64,000 bases of DNA, taken from the NCBI RefSeq assembly GCF_003075415.1, contig NZ_QDAH01000005.1, forward strand, positions 124,001 through 188,000, read 5' to 3'. The notes under the pieces were generated by a model. That model ran no database searches. It was not told the origin of the DNA and saw only the letters and a program-made list of their open reading frames with translations. Shown here piece after piece: positions 16,540 through 26,200 of the stretch (positions are counted from its first letter, which is position 1; every line of letters begins with the position of its first letter). The translations under genes and the position numbers were made by a program. Source of the stretch: Microvirga sp. KLBC 81 (lineage in GTDB: Bacteria; Pseudomonadota; Alphaproteobacteria; Rhizobiales; Beijerinckiaceae).

Positions 16540-16571
16540 ATCCCGCAAGGGATGGCTGTGGGGGCGTAGGG

Positions 16572-16599
16572 AAGGCCGGGTCATGTGCCCGGCCTTTTC
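16572..16599 (+). terminator. Intrinsic terminator before tail module
   Basis: AAGGCCGGG (16572-16580) pairs perfectly with CCCGGCCTT (16588-16596) across a 7-nt loop, followed by TT. Module motif copy 4 starts two bases later, so a terminator and a promoter candidate stand back to back. Confidence 0.85.
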
Positions 16600-16600
16600 A

Positions 16601-16610
16601 TGTGCGGTGC
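16601..16610 (+). promoter_or_regulatory. Phage module motif copy 4 (TGTGCGGTGC)
   Basis: This exact copy directly follows a terminator and lies 31 bases before the tail-tube ATG at 16642. GTGCGG of the motif can pair with CCGCAC at 16628-16633. Confidence 0.6.
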
Positions 16611-16641
16611 ATGGGAAGCAGACTGGCCGCACCGTGTCGGC

Positions 16642-17253
16642 ATGGACAGGCTCACGATCATCAATGACGCGCTGCTCGAAACGGGCAACAACCCGTTGAA
16701 CTTCGAGTATGACGGCTCGCCCGAATGGCAGGCCGCCGACTCCGCATACAGGCGCTCGGTCCAGTATCTAATCAGCAAGCACCGCTGGAACTTCGCCACG
16801 ACGACTGTAGACCTCGCCGGGCTCCTGCCGAAGTCGCCCTCGGCGCTGGAGCATTACAATAAGGCATACGCCCTCCCAGCGGACTGCCTGCACGTCGCGG
16901 GCGTCTATCTCAACGGCTATCCGCTCACCCAATACGAGATTGTCGATCACCGGGTCTGCTGCGCATATGACGCTGGGGTGTCGGTGAAATACGTCCGCAC
17001 CCCTTCGCCGGATCAGTGGCCGCCGATGTTCATCGAGCTGCTGACAATGAAGGTTGAGGCCCATCTCCTGCGTGGTCTCAACGAGGACACGGCGAATGCA
17101 GAGCGCCGGGACGCCAGAGTCGATGCGGAACTAGCGGAGTTCCGTTCTCAGTCTGACCAGGAGGAGGGGCGGCGGGTCATTCTACGTTCTCGTACGGCTG
17201 CGAGGCGGCGCGGGCTGGCGAGCCGTGCACCGCGCTTCCCCTATGGGAGCTAA
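16642..17253 (+). CDS. Tail tubular protein A (T7 gp11-like)
   Basis: This 203-residue protein is close to T7 gp11 (196). ATG 16642 is chosen because an upstream GTG at 16585 lies inside the terminator. It begins MDRLTIINDALLETGNNPL and has the family segments SVQYLISKHRWNFATT and YALPADCLHVAGVYLNGYPL. Tail tube A forms the adaptor ring between portal and nozzle. The gene is followed after three bases by the nozzle gene. Confidence 0.85.
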   Translation: MDRLTIINDALLETGNNPLNFEYDGSPEWQAADSAYRRSVQYLISKHRWNFATTTVDLAGLLPKSPSALEHYNKAYALPADCLHVAGVYLNGYPLTQYEIVDHRVCCAYDAGVSVKYVRTPSPDQWPPMFIELLTMKVEAHLLRGLNEDTANAERRDARVDAELAEFRSQSDQEEGRRVILRSRTAARRRGLASRAPRFPYGS

Positions 17254-17256
17254 CCC

Positions 17257-19479
17257 ATGGATCGCGAGGTAAAGGCTCAACGCGACTTCTCCGCTGGGCA
17301 ACTCGATCCGACAGCCCTTCGTCGCGACGATACCGACATCATGCAGGCTGGTCTTCGGACGGCCCGCAATGTCCGCCTGTTGAATACAGGGGCCATTGCT
17401 CGCCGCCCTGGCCGGAGGCTGTTATTCGCGACGACCGGCATCACCGAGCGCATCCGGCCAGCCGCCAACGAATATTGGTATATGACGTTCGAGCCGGGCC
17501 GGGTGATCTTCCGGAGCGTCGGACTGGCGGAGTCCGCTACGTTCAGTGACATGCCGTGGGCAGCCTCTTGGCTGAAGGATTTGCGTTTCGACGTAAGCGG
17601 CGGAAATGTGATCGTCACACATCAGAAGATGCGGCCGCGGGTGTTCTCTTACGACCCCGTCGCGCGGGTGTGGTCGTCCGCGCAGTTCACATTCGCCGTG
17701 GACGCAACGGGTGCCCGCCGCGAGCCCTTTCATCAGTACTTTTCCGGCAGCGGGATCACGATGAAACCTAGCGCCAGGACGGGCACGATCACGTTGACGT
17801 TTTCCAAGCCGGTCCTTTCAAGCGGGCATGTCGGCGTCCGCTTTCGGTATGCTGAACGTCAGGTGCAGATTACAGCGGTAAACTCGTCGACCGTCGCGAC
17901 CGCCACGGTGATCGAGCAATTGCCACCGACTATCAACATCGAGGTAGACAATGTGCGGGGGCTCCAGGTCGGGGATGTCATTGAGGGGCTCATTAGCGGC
18001 GCAAAGGGTCAGGTGGCAGTCATCGACGGGCTTACCGTTCAGGTCCTCGTATCCAAGAACTGGAACGGGTTCGACCTGACCAATGGTACCCCGACCGGAA
18101 CAGGCGAAATGATTGTAGGCCCCCGGTCGAAAATGAAGGTTACGGCTCAGGCAGAAGTCAACCCTACGCTAACGACCCAATGGGAAGAAGCGCTGATGTC
18201 CGATTTCAGGGGGTGGCCTGGAATCGTGCGTTCCGACTCGCAAAGGCTGATCTTCGCGAACTTCCCTCAATATAGCCCCGGCATCTGCTGGTCGGCGGTC
18301 GGCACGCTCAACGACTTTAAGGTTGGGGCCGAAGCTGACGAAGCGATCTTCGAGTACGTTCCGGAAAACTGCACTGTCCTGGATATCGTCGGTGGGGCGG
18401 ACGAGTTCGTGTTCACTGACACGGGCGTGTTTCTCATTCCGATCTCGGCGGCGAATCCGCTGCGCCCCGGATCGATAACCTTCAAGAAAATCACCGAGGA
18501 TGCGGCAGCGCCGGTACGTCCGCAGAGCTCCAGCCAGGGCATCGTTTATGTCAATGCGGGGCGGACGCGAGTTATGGCGATCGTCCCGGTCCGCAGTACA
18601 ACAGTCGAGTCGCAATCCTATACCGTGGACGATCTGACAGAATTTCACGGGCCGCTCATCAAGAGCCCTGTCGCCCTTGCAGTCACGTCGTCCGATGTCG
18701 CCGCCCCGGAGCGATATCTCTATGTTGTCAATGCCGATGGCAGCATGGCGGTCGCCCGCTATGACAGCCGGCAGAAATGGGTCGGCTGGGTGCCGTGGGA
18801 TGGGCTCGGTGCCGTCCAATGGGTGAGTGCTGCTGGCCCGGAGGTCATCGTCAATGCGTCCTACCAGACAGGAGCCGGAGTTCTCCGCTATACAGAGTCG
18901 TTCGACGAGGACCTGCTCCTTGACGCGACACTCGCGTTGGCAAGTCCGACAGGGCAGGCGCCGCTCGAGTTGGAAAACTTCACGCAGCTGACGACGGAAA
19001 CGGGCGAGGCGCTATTCGTCGATACCACCTATGCCTACAATTGGGCTCCGGGAACCACGCTCAGTGTCGTGCGTGAAGGCTGGTACCGCGGGGATTACGA
19101 AATCCAATCCGATGGCTCGCTGTCTGGCATTATCCCTGTCGAGAACGCGGTTGGGCTATTGGGGGGCTTCAACTTCACAGTTGAGGTCGAACCCTTTGTT
19201 CCGCAATCTCAGGAAGGGCAGTCCCGCAAGCAGCGGCTTCGCCGCCGCCGTCTGACACAGGTTGCCGCCGTCGTGCAGCGCTCGCAGGCCATCGAGGTTG
19301 CCGGCCGCCTGGTGGGGTTTTGGAATGCCGGGGAAAACGAAGAGGAAGCACCGCCTCTGCGCGACGAGACATACCGGGCCCGCGTGCTGGGCCGGGAGTG
19401 GGATCCTCGCTGGTCCGTGAAGCAAACGCTCCCTGGCTCTCTGACCATTCTTGAACTGACTTCAGAAGTGACCGTCTGA
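17257..19479 (+). CDS. Tail nozzle protein (T7 gp12/tail tube B-like)
   Basis: This 740-residue protein is near the size of T7 gp12 (794). It begins DFSAGQLDPTALRRDDTDIM, then LRTARNVRLLNTGAIARRPG, the 'F..G...P.l..R.D......G...lrN......G...rRPG' signature of podovirus nozzle or stabilisation proteins. The body is beta-rich throughout. It completes the tail tube below gp11-like protein A, and its placement directly downstream fits. Confidence 0.8.
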   Translation: MDREVKAQRDFSAGQLDPTALRRDDTDIMQAGLRTARNVRLLNTGAIARRPGRRLLFATTGITERIRPAANEYWYMTFEPGRVIFRSVGLAESATFSDMPWAASWLKDLRFDVSGGNVIVTHQKMRPRVFSYDPVARVWSSAQFTFAVDATGARREPFHQYFSGSGITMKPSARTGTITLTFSKPVLSSGHVGVRFRYAERQVQITAVNSSTVATATVIEQLPPTINIEVDNVRGLQVGDVIEGLISGAKGQVAVIDGLTVQVLVSKNWNGFDLTNGTPTGTGEMIVGPRSKMKVTAQAEVNPTLTTQWEEALMSDFRGWPGIVRSDSQRLIFANFPQYSPGICWSAVGTLNDFKVGAEADEAIFEYVPENCTVLDIVGGADEFVFTDTGVFLIPISAANPLRPGSITFKKITEDAAAPVRPQSSSQGIVYVNAGRTRVMAIVPVRSTTVESQSYTVDDLTEFHGPLIKSPVALAVTSSDVAAPERYLYVVNADGSMAVARYDSRQKWVGWVPWDGLGAVQWVSAAGPEVIVNASYQTGAGVLRYTESFDEDLLLDATLALASPTGQAPLELENFTQLTTETGEALFVDTTYAYNWAPGTTLSVVREGWYRGDYEIQSDGSLSGIIPVENAVGLLGGFNFTVEVEPFVPQSQEGQSRKQRLRRRRLTQVAAVVQRSQAIEVAGRLVGFWNAGENEEEAPPLRDETYRARVLGREWDPRWSVKQTLPGSLTILELTSEVTV

Positions 19480-19497
19480 GGTTTCGGGGCGGCCTCG

Positions 19498-19507
19498 TGT
19501 GCGGTGC
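19498..19507 (+). promoter_or_regulatory. Phage module motif copy 5 (TGTGCGGTGC)
   Basis: This exact copy lies in the gap after the nozzle gene, 57 bases before the ATG at 19565 that opens the internal-core module. Confidence 0.55.
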
Positions 19508-19564
19508 ATCCGTCCGGTGCCCCCGCCATTCTCGGATTATGAACATTGTATTTCCGAGGGGCTG

Positions 19565-20032
19565 ATGGGCGATCCAGTATCAGCGGGCCTGATGACGGCT
19601 GCGAGCGCCGGGCTGAAAGTCGCCGGGGGCATCGGCGCCGGGCAGTCGGCCAAGATGGAAGGCAAGATCAAGGCCATCCGCTACAAGACGGCGGCTGAAG
19701 CCGGGCGAGTGCGCGCTATCCAAACCGATGCGGCCTACCGAGATGAGCTCAGCACGACTCTGGCGAACATCGACGCGATCACGGCGGGACAGAACCGAGG
19801 TGTGGATAGCGCCACGTCACGGGCTCTCGCGTCAAAGGCGGAACAGATCAATTCGCGCGCCCGGCAAGTGGCGACCTCGAATGAGATCATCAAGGCCATC
19901 AGCTCCGACACTGATGCTGCGATGGCGCTCTATGCGGGCAAGCAGGCGATGAATGCCAGCATGTTGGGCGTCATCCCTGACGCGCTCAGTGCTGCGCAGG
20001 GGCTGTATAAGGCGGGGCAAGGGTTGGGCTAA
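19565..20032 (+). CDS. Internal virion protein (gp14-like)
   Basis: This 155-residue protein starts at ATG 19565, with GAGGGG well placed upstream; the frame is open further upstream but lacks a ribosome site and would overlap the motif. It is Ala/Gly-rich and helical (SAGLKVAGGIGAGQSAKMEG, then DAITAGQNRGVDSATSRALA), like the small internal-core proteins of T7-type phages that insert into the outer membrane on ejection. It is coupled by TAATG to the next core gene. Confidence 0.65.
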   Translation: MGDPVSAGLMTAASAGLKVAGGIGAGQSAKMEGKIKAIRYKTAAEAGRVRAIQTDAAYRDELSTTLANIDAITAGQNRGVDSATSRALASKAEQINSRARQVATSNEIIKAISSDTDAAMALYAGKQAMNASMLGVIPDALSAAQGLYKAGQGLG

Positions 20033-23000
20033 TGGTTGATATTCTACAGGCATCTGGAGCCCTCAAGCCTCAGCCCGGCCTCGCCGCAGTTCCAGAGAAC
20101 CGCGTGTCTGCGTCGGAGGTCATGGCGCCTTATACGATGACGGCGCGGGCTCTCGGCTATCTCGGCAACCGCCTGGAAGAGGCGACGCTCCCGATGCAAG
20201 AGGCAGCTGGCGCGCAGGCCGTCACGATGGATGCCGATGGCAATGTGAAAGTGAACCGCCGTTGGCTTGAGTTCTCCCAAGGTGATCGCGCCTACAACCA
20301 TGCGGCGAGTGTGGCCGGGCTTGCCATGGCGCGAACGAAGGTCAGCACGGATCTTACCCAACTTCGCATCCAGTTCGACGGTCGACCGGACGAGTTTCAA
20401 AAGGCCGCCGATGCCTATGTGCGGGATATCGGGAAGGGCGGTGATCGGTTTCTTCGGCCCCTGATCCAGCGGGAAGCCGGGAATGTGGCCGGCCAACTTG
20501 CCCGCGGGCTGATGGTCGACAAGGAGCGGGTGGACTTCCAGCGCTTCAACAATGACCTGAATGCACGTGAACAGCAGCTCTCTGATCAGCTGGAGAGCCT
20601 GGCGGAGCAGAGCGGCGTCAACACGCCGGAGTTCCTGGAGAAGCAACAGGAGCTTGTTGATCTGCGTGCGCAACGGGCAGGCAATCCGAAGTTCGCCTAT
20701 TCGCCTGAGCAGGCAGCGATCGACAATGGGCGCACTGGGGAGCATCTGAAGGCGCTCGCAATCGTCGGGCAGTACCGACGCCAATACCTTGAGACTGGCG
20801 ATCTCGCCGGGACGCTGAAGGCAGCGGAGGAGCGGCTTAATGCCGAAGACCTGAAGCTCCCGCCTGATCAGCGGGCGAAGTATCTCGGTGCCATCACAGC
20901 GCGCACTCAGGCTGCGGCGGCTGTCCGGCAGGAGACGATCCGGCAGACGACAGATCAAGCGGATCTGCTGATCACCGCCCTGAACTCCGAGGATAGGGTC
21001 GATCCCCGCACGGTCGACGACACCATAACGACCCTGCGGCAGTACCGCCAATACTCGAAGGTCGCTCAGCTTGAGACAGCGCGCGTCGTCAATGAGATCG
21101 CGCCTATCCTGCGGAGTGGGACGCCTGTCGAGAAGGCCGCTGCAATGGCACGGCTGCGGGGGCAGGCGGCTACTGGCACGACAGATCGCGAGGCCTATTA
21201 TCGCGCCATTGGGGCGGCGGAAAGCAGTGGCGATCCGAACGCGAGAAACCCAAACTCGTCTGCGACCGGCCTTTTCCAGTTCACTAAGGGGACGTGGGAT
21301 CAACTTCGGGAGGATCATCCAGAACTCGGGCTCACTGCTGACGGGCGCACGGACCCTGAGCAGCAGCGCCGCGCGATCCGGATATTCACTGATGAGAACG
21401 AGGCTAGGCTCCGCTCGATCGGGGCTGAGCCGACCGCTCAGAACCTCTATACCGCGCATTTCCTTGGCGGCGCTGGCGCTGTCCGGTTCATCGGCGGACT
21501 CCGCACGAACCCGAATGCACCAGCCGCGAACTATGTCGATCCTGATGCTGTCGACGCAAACCGGACGATCTTCTTCACAGATGGTGGCAGGGGGCGCGCT
21601 CGAACGGCCCAAGAAGTCTACAGTCTCCTTGGAAACAAGGTTGGAGATGCAAGCGGCTCCGTAGGGCAAGGCCCCGTGTACGCCGCTGCCGTGAAGCAGC
21701 TCCAGACCAAGTTCAATGCTGAGGTCGAAGCCGCCTGGACGAAGGTCAAGACGGCCTGGGACAATGGTGATCAGCCGACACAGGATGAGATCCAGAACGT
21801 CGTTGCCCTTGCGCCCCTGCTCTCCGATCCGAAAATGCGGAAGGAGATCGCGGAGCGGTTTGAACGTGAGGAACTGCTTGAGCGGGTCGACGGGCAATCC
21901 GTTGTTGCGATCCGCACCGCAGTCGACGAGTTGGACCGGGCTGCTGAGGCGGGGGATCTTCCTCCAGCCGGCCGGGCTCTGCGTGACGGGCTCGCAAAGC
22001 GTGAAGAGATCCTGACGAAGAAGTTGCAGGACGATCCGCTCTCCCTGGCAGGCTCTGGGCCACTCTCGGGCGAGCTGGGAACGGGTGTGCGGGAATCCAT
22101 CGGCCCGCTCCGCTTCGATAGTGTCGATACCTTGCGGGCCCAATTGCAGCAGCGCGCCATTGTCGCGCGAACCGTGTCGAACTACCACGGGCAGCCTCTC
22201 GGCTCAGTGTTGCGCCCTGATGACGTGCCGCAAGTCCGGCAGATCCTGCAGAGCGGCGACGGTGGCACGGTTTCGGCCTTCTTTAGCGCCATCGGCGGGC
22301 TGGATAACGATGTCCTGTTCGCGACACTGGCAGACAACAAGTTGGCCCAGACCGTTGAAGGCCTGACCAAGACGACAGATTACGGGAAGTACACGGCGGC
22401 TATGTCGGGCATGGATCAACTGCTCCGCCGCAACCCTGATCTGTTCGTGCAGACGTTCGGCGCGGATGCGGTCGCGAAGGTCCAGGGCTGGCAGGCCCGC
22501 CTTGCGTGGGAGACGCCGGACGAAGGGGCCAAGCGCCTGGGCAAGCTGGCGGATGGGCGCACCAGCAAGATCGTTGAGGAGATGCGCTCCGAGGCTCGTG
22601 AATGGGCCAAGAAGAAGGGCGACGATGCGGCGATTAACGATCTCGGCATTGATGCCAGCGCCCGTGCCGCCTTCCTCGCGGATTATCGCCAGATGATCGA
22701 GGACGCCAACATTGAGGCCGCTGACCCGGAGGCGGCTCACAAGGCAGCCCTGACCACACTGAAGACTGTCTGGAAAGAGTCTCCCACAAATGGCGGGCGC
22801 GTGATGAAGCATGCTCCTGAGCAGTACTATCCAGCCGTCGACGGCTCGCATGAGTGGATGCGGCAGCAAGTCGAAGAAACCCTAATCACGCGGCTGGGGC
22901 TTCAACCGAGCCGCACGGGGGGCAAGGGTGGTTCGGTCGAAATGCGGCCGACTACCCCGGCCTATACCCTTGTCTCGACGCCAGAAACGCAAGCCGACAT

Positions 23001-23241
23001 AGCTGCCAAGCGTCCGCCCCGGTATCAGGTCGTCTTCACCAACCCGGCGACAGGCAGGCTTGAGGCCTTCGATGCTCGCTTCAATATCGACAAGGCGATG
23101 GCACCAGTCCGCGAGCGGCAGGCCGAGGCGATGAAGCAGGATCGCCGCAACCTCAGGCGTGAGCAGATAAACCAACAGGTTCAGGACGCGACCACGCCCG
23201 GTTTTGAACCAATCGATCCCGTGACGAGGCTGCCCCAATGA
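20032..23241 (+). CDS. Internal virion protein with lytic transglycosylase domain
   Basis: This is a 1069-residue protein. Residues about 385-490 form an SLT-type lytic transglycosylase: YYRAIGAAESSGDPNARNPN (catalytic Glu at about 397), SSATGLFQFTKGTWDQL and LYTAHFLGGAGA. The rest is long-helical, as in podovirus core proteins that form the ejection channel. On infection the domain would cut peptidoglycan locally so the channel can cross the cell wall. It overlaps the next core gene by four bases (ATGA). Confidence 0.85.
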   Translation: MVDILQASGALKPQPGLAAVPENRVSASEVMAPYTMTARALGYLGNRLEEATLPMQEAAGAQAVTMDADGNVKVNRRWLEFSQGDRAYNHAASVAGLAMARTKVSTDLTQLRIQFDGRPDEFQKAADAYVRDIGKGGDRFLRPLIQREAGNVAGQLARGLMVDKERVDFQRFNNDLNAREQQLSDQLESLAEQSGVNTPEFLEKQQELVDLRAQRAGNPKFAYSPEQAAIDNGRTGEHLKALAIVGQYRRQYLETGDLAGTLKAAEERLNAEDLKLPPDQRAKYLGAITARTQAAAAVRQETIRQTTDQADLLITALNSEDRVDPRTVDDTITTLRQYRQYSKVAQLETARVVNEIAPILRSGTPVEKAAAMARLRGQAATGTTDREAYYRAIGAAESSGDPNARNPNSSATGLFQFTKGTWDQLREDHPELGLTADGRTDPEQQRRAIRIFTDENEARLRSIGAEPTAQNLYTAHFLGGAGAVRFIGGLRTNPNAPAANYVDPDAVDANRTIFFTDGGRGRARTAQEVYSLLGNKVGDASGSVGQGPVYAAAVKQLQTKFNAEVEAAWTKVKTAWDNGDQPTQDEIQNVVALAPLLSDPKMRKEIAERFEREELLERVDGQSVVAIRTAVDELDRAAEAGDLPPAGRALRDGLAKREEILTKKLQDDPLSLAGSGPLSGELGTGVRESIGPLRFDSVDTLRAQLQQRAIVARTVSNYHGQPLGSVLRPDDVPQVRQILQSGDGGTVSAFFSAIGGLDNDVLFATLADNKLAQTVEGLTKTTDYGKYTAAMSGMDQLLRRNPDLFVQTFGADAVAKVQGWQARLAWETPDEGAKRLGKLADGRTSKIVEEMRSEAREWAKKKGDDAAINDLGIDASARAAFLADYRQMIEDANIEAADPEAAHKAALTTLKTVWKESPTNGGRVMKHAPEQYYPAVDGSHEWMRQQVEETLITRLGLQPSRTGGKGGSVEMRPTTPAYTLVSTPETQADIAAKRPPRYQVVFTNPATGRLEAFDARFNIDKAMAPVRERQAEAMKQDRRNLRREQINQQVQDATTPGFEPIDPVTRLPQ

Positions 23242-26200
23242 TGGATATTCTTGAGCCGGCCGCTGGTCCTGGCGCTCGCTTGCCGCTTGGGATTGACGCG
23301 CCGCAAGCGCGCGATCCGGGCATCGGTGATACTCTCGGCGCGGCGTTCCGGCAGTCTTCGACCGTAGGTTCCGCAATTGCCGCTTTGCATGAGCCATTCC
23401 AGCCGGAGGAGGGCTACAATCCCTTAGCCGACATTAAGGATACCCGATACGAGTTCGATTACGGGGAGCGCTTCGCCGCCTCGCGATCCCGTGCGGAAAC
23501 GGAGTGGCTAAAGTCGAAAATCGACCAGGAGATCCAGGACGCGAACACGGTCGCGGCTTCTGGGGTTGCCGGGATCGTGGCTTCAATAGGCATGGGGCTT
23601 GTCGACCCGACAATCGTCTTGCCCGGAGGCGCAATCTACCGGGGCGCCAGAGGCGGCTATGCCATCGGTCGGACGGCACTTTCGGCCGCAGCGGCTGGCG
23701 CGGTCCAGGGTCTCGCATCTGAGGCTATCCTACAGGGCACACAGGAAACCCGCACCACGGGCGATCTGCTTGCCTCGGTGGCAACGTCAACGGTCTTGTC
23801 CGGGCTGCTTGGTGCCGGAGCGGCGGCATTGCTGTCTCGTGCTGAGCGTCGTGCGCTGGAAGTGGCATTGGATCGCGACCGAGTATCTCTCGGGGACGCT
23901 CCTGAGCCGGGGCTCGCCGCTTCCGTTGGCGCGGCGGCTTCGGATACCCGCATCGCTCGCCCGCAATCCTACCTACTCGACAAGGTGCCGGGCCTCGGTG
24001 ACATGGTGGAGCGCGTCTCGCCCGTCCTGCGCACCATGCAGAGCGACTTATCGAGCGCTCGCCGTGCTGTTGTAGATCTGGCAGAGACGGCGCTCGCCAC
24101 CGTGGACAACAAGCTCGGAATCCCGACGACGCGCGGCCCATCTGCTGAACGCGAGATTCGTCTCGCCCAGCGTCAGACAGCCGTTCAACTCGATGACCTT
24201 ATGGATGATGCCTGGAAGCGGTACCGGTTCGGGTCGGTCGATGCAGCTCCAACAGGGGCGCGGCTTCGTGATGCATTCGGGGAAGTCGCCGGACGCACGG
24301 GTGAAAAGCTGTCCTTCAGCCAGTTTGACGATGAGGTCGGCAAGGCTATGCGCCGCGGTGATCAGCATGAGATCCCGGAAGTTGCGGAGGTCGCAAAGTG
24401 GGTTCGCGCCAACGTGTTCGAACCTTGGAAGGAGAGGGCGATCAAGCTCGGCATGCTGCCTGAAGGCGTCGATGTAAAGACGGCGGAGTCGTATTTCACG
24501 CGCTCCTACAACCGGGACAAGATCACGTCGCGGATGAGCGATTTCGTGAAGCGCTCGGCGGACTGGCTGGAGCAGGAGCAGACTCGCAAGTTCGAACTCC
24601 AGGGACGGATTGAGGCTCTCGATGAAGAGCGCCGGTCTATTCAGGCAGAAGCCAAGAAACTGGAGGCGAAGCTCGAACGCGCACAGGAGCGCATCCAGAA
24701 CCTTGATGCCACTGTGAAAGAGCGCGGCATGGAGGTCAACCGGACGGCTGACCGTGTCGATACGCTCGAGGAGAGGCTTGGCAACCAGGAGCAGGAGTTG
24801 TCGGAACTGGCCGAAGCCGTCTCGGCGTTCCGCTCCCAGATCCAGGATCCCGAACTCAGGGCGCAAATTGAGGGGCTACAGCGGGAGGTTTCGGCTCTCC
24901 AACGCGAGGAGCGGCAATCCCGCATGTCGCCGGCTGCTCTTGACCGGGCTGAGGAGGCGGAGCTCAAGCAGCGCTTCCTTGCGACGGACGAAGATAAGAC
25001 CCTGGCAGACATGGTCATCGGGCGCCGGAAGGCTCCGAAGGAACCGAACTTCGCGGCCTACATCGTGAAGGAGGGCGGCGTCCTCGATACTGGCGGCGAT
25101 CTGCGCGCGGCCATCGGCGGGAACAACGCATTTCCTGGGCTGCTCAATCGTCAGGGGCTCTCTCTCGACGAGTGGGGCGAGAAGCTCTGGAACCGGTTCC
25201 CCGGCTGGTTCACCGAACGCCCTTCGCCGGATGAGGTGTTGCGCTTCATTGAGGATGCGCTTCGGGGCAACCAGCCTCATTGGTTCGTCGAGTCTAAGCT
25301 CGCCCCTGATGACCTTCGCCTGATCGAGATGCAGAGCGTTGCCGATGACACCAAGGCGGAGATGGTCCGGCTCGGCTATCCGGCAGAGGATCGTCTCGAT
25401 GTCGCGCGCTTCCTGGCTGATCATACCGAGTCTGTCCCGGCTGGGCCGGAGCGGTTCGATCAACCCGGCATGCCGCCTTTGCCCGCGTCGGTTCTTCTGG
25501 AAGGCGCGGAGGGTGCGCTCGCCCGTGAAAAGGACGTCGTCGCTCAGACCCGCGACGCCATCACGGCGGCTCGGGGTCGGACGGCGCAAGTTGAGAATGC
25601 TGCTGGTCGGAACCGGACCCGCCTGAGTGAGGCCGGGTCGGCTGCTGATCGCAATGTCAAACGGGCGGCGACCCTGGAAGAGCGGCGTGCGATTGCCGAG
25701 AAGAAGCAATCGCTCCTGAATGATGCCCTCGCCATCGCCCGGGACAATGAGGCGGCTGTCTTCGCCAGGATCGAGAAGGAGCTTGAAGGGTGGGGCGGCA
25801 ACTCCGCAAAGGAGGCGCTGTCCGCCATCAAGTCACGCAACAGGGCCATGGAAGGGCGAGACCCGAACCTGCCGCGCCTGACGAGTGCCGACGGCGACGT
25901 ACTCAATGCGGTTCGCCGTATCCATGGCTCCGATCGGCAGATGAGCCGGATGGAGTTGGAGGCGAGGGCTCGCGAGATTGCCGACCGTATCGTCTCCTCG
26001 CCGGATGGCCGGCTGCCTTATGGCGATGCGTCCACGGGTGGGGGCGGTGTGCCGGCGGGCCGCGACGCACCGCGGGGCGCTCTGGCTCAGCGCGAGTTCA
26101 TGATCCCGGATGAGATAATCGAGGACTTCCTCGACGACAGCGTGTCTCATGCAGCGCGTAAGTTCCTTCACACGACCGTGCCTGACATCGTCCTGTCTGA

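Noticed and set aside
16585-16641. Upstream GTG start for the tail-tube gene
   Set aside because: It lies inside a strong terminator and before the module motif; ATG 16642 gives the normal family N-terminus.
20044-22188. 714-residue minus-strand ORF opposite the transglycosylase core gene
   Set aside because: It is an antisense shadow; no ribosome site and composition driven by the real gene.
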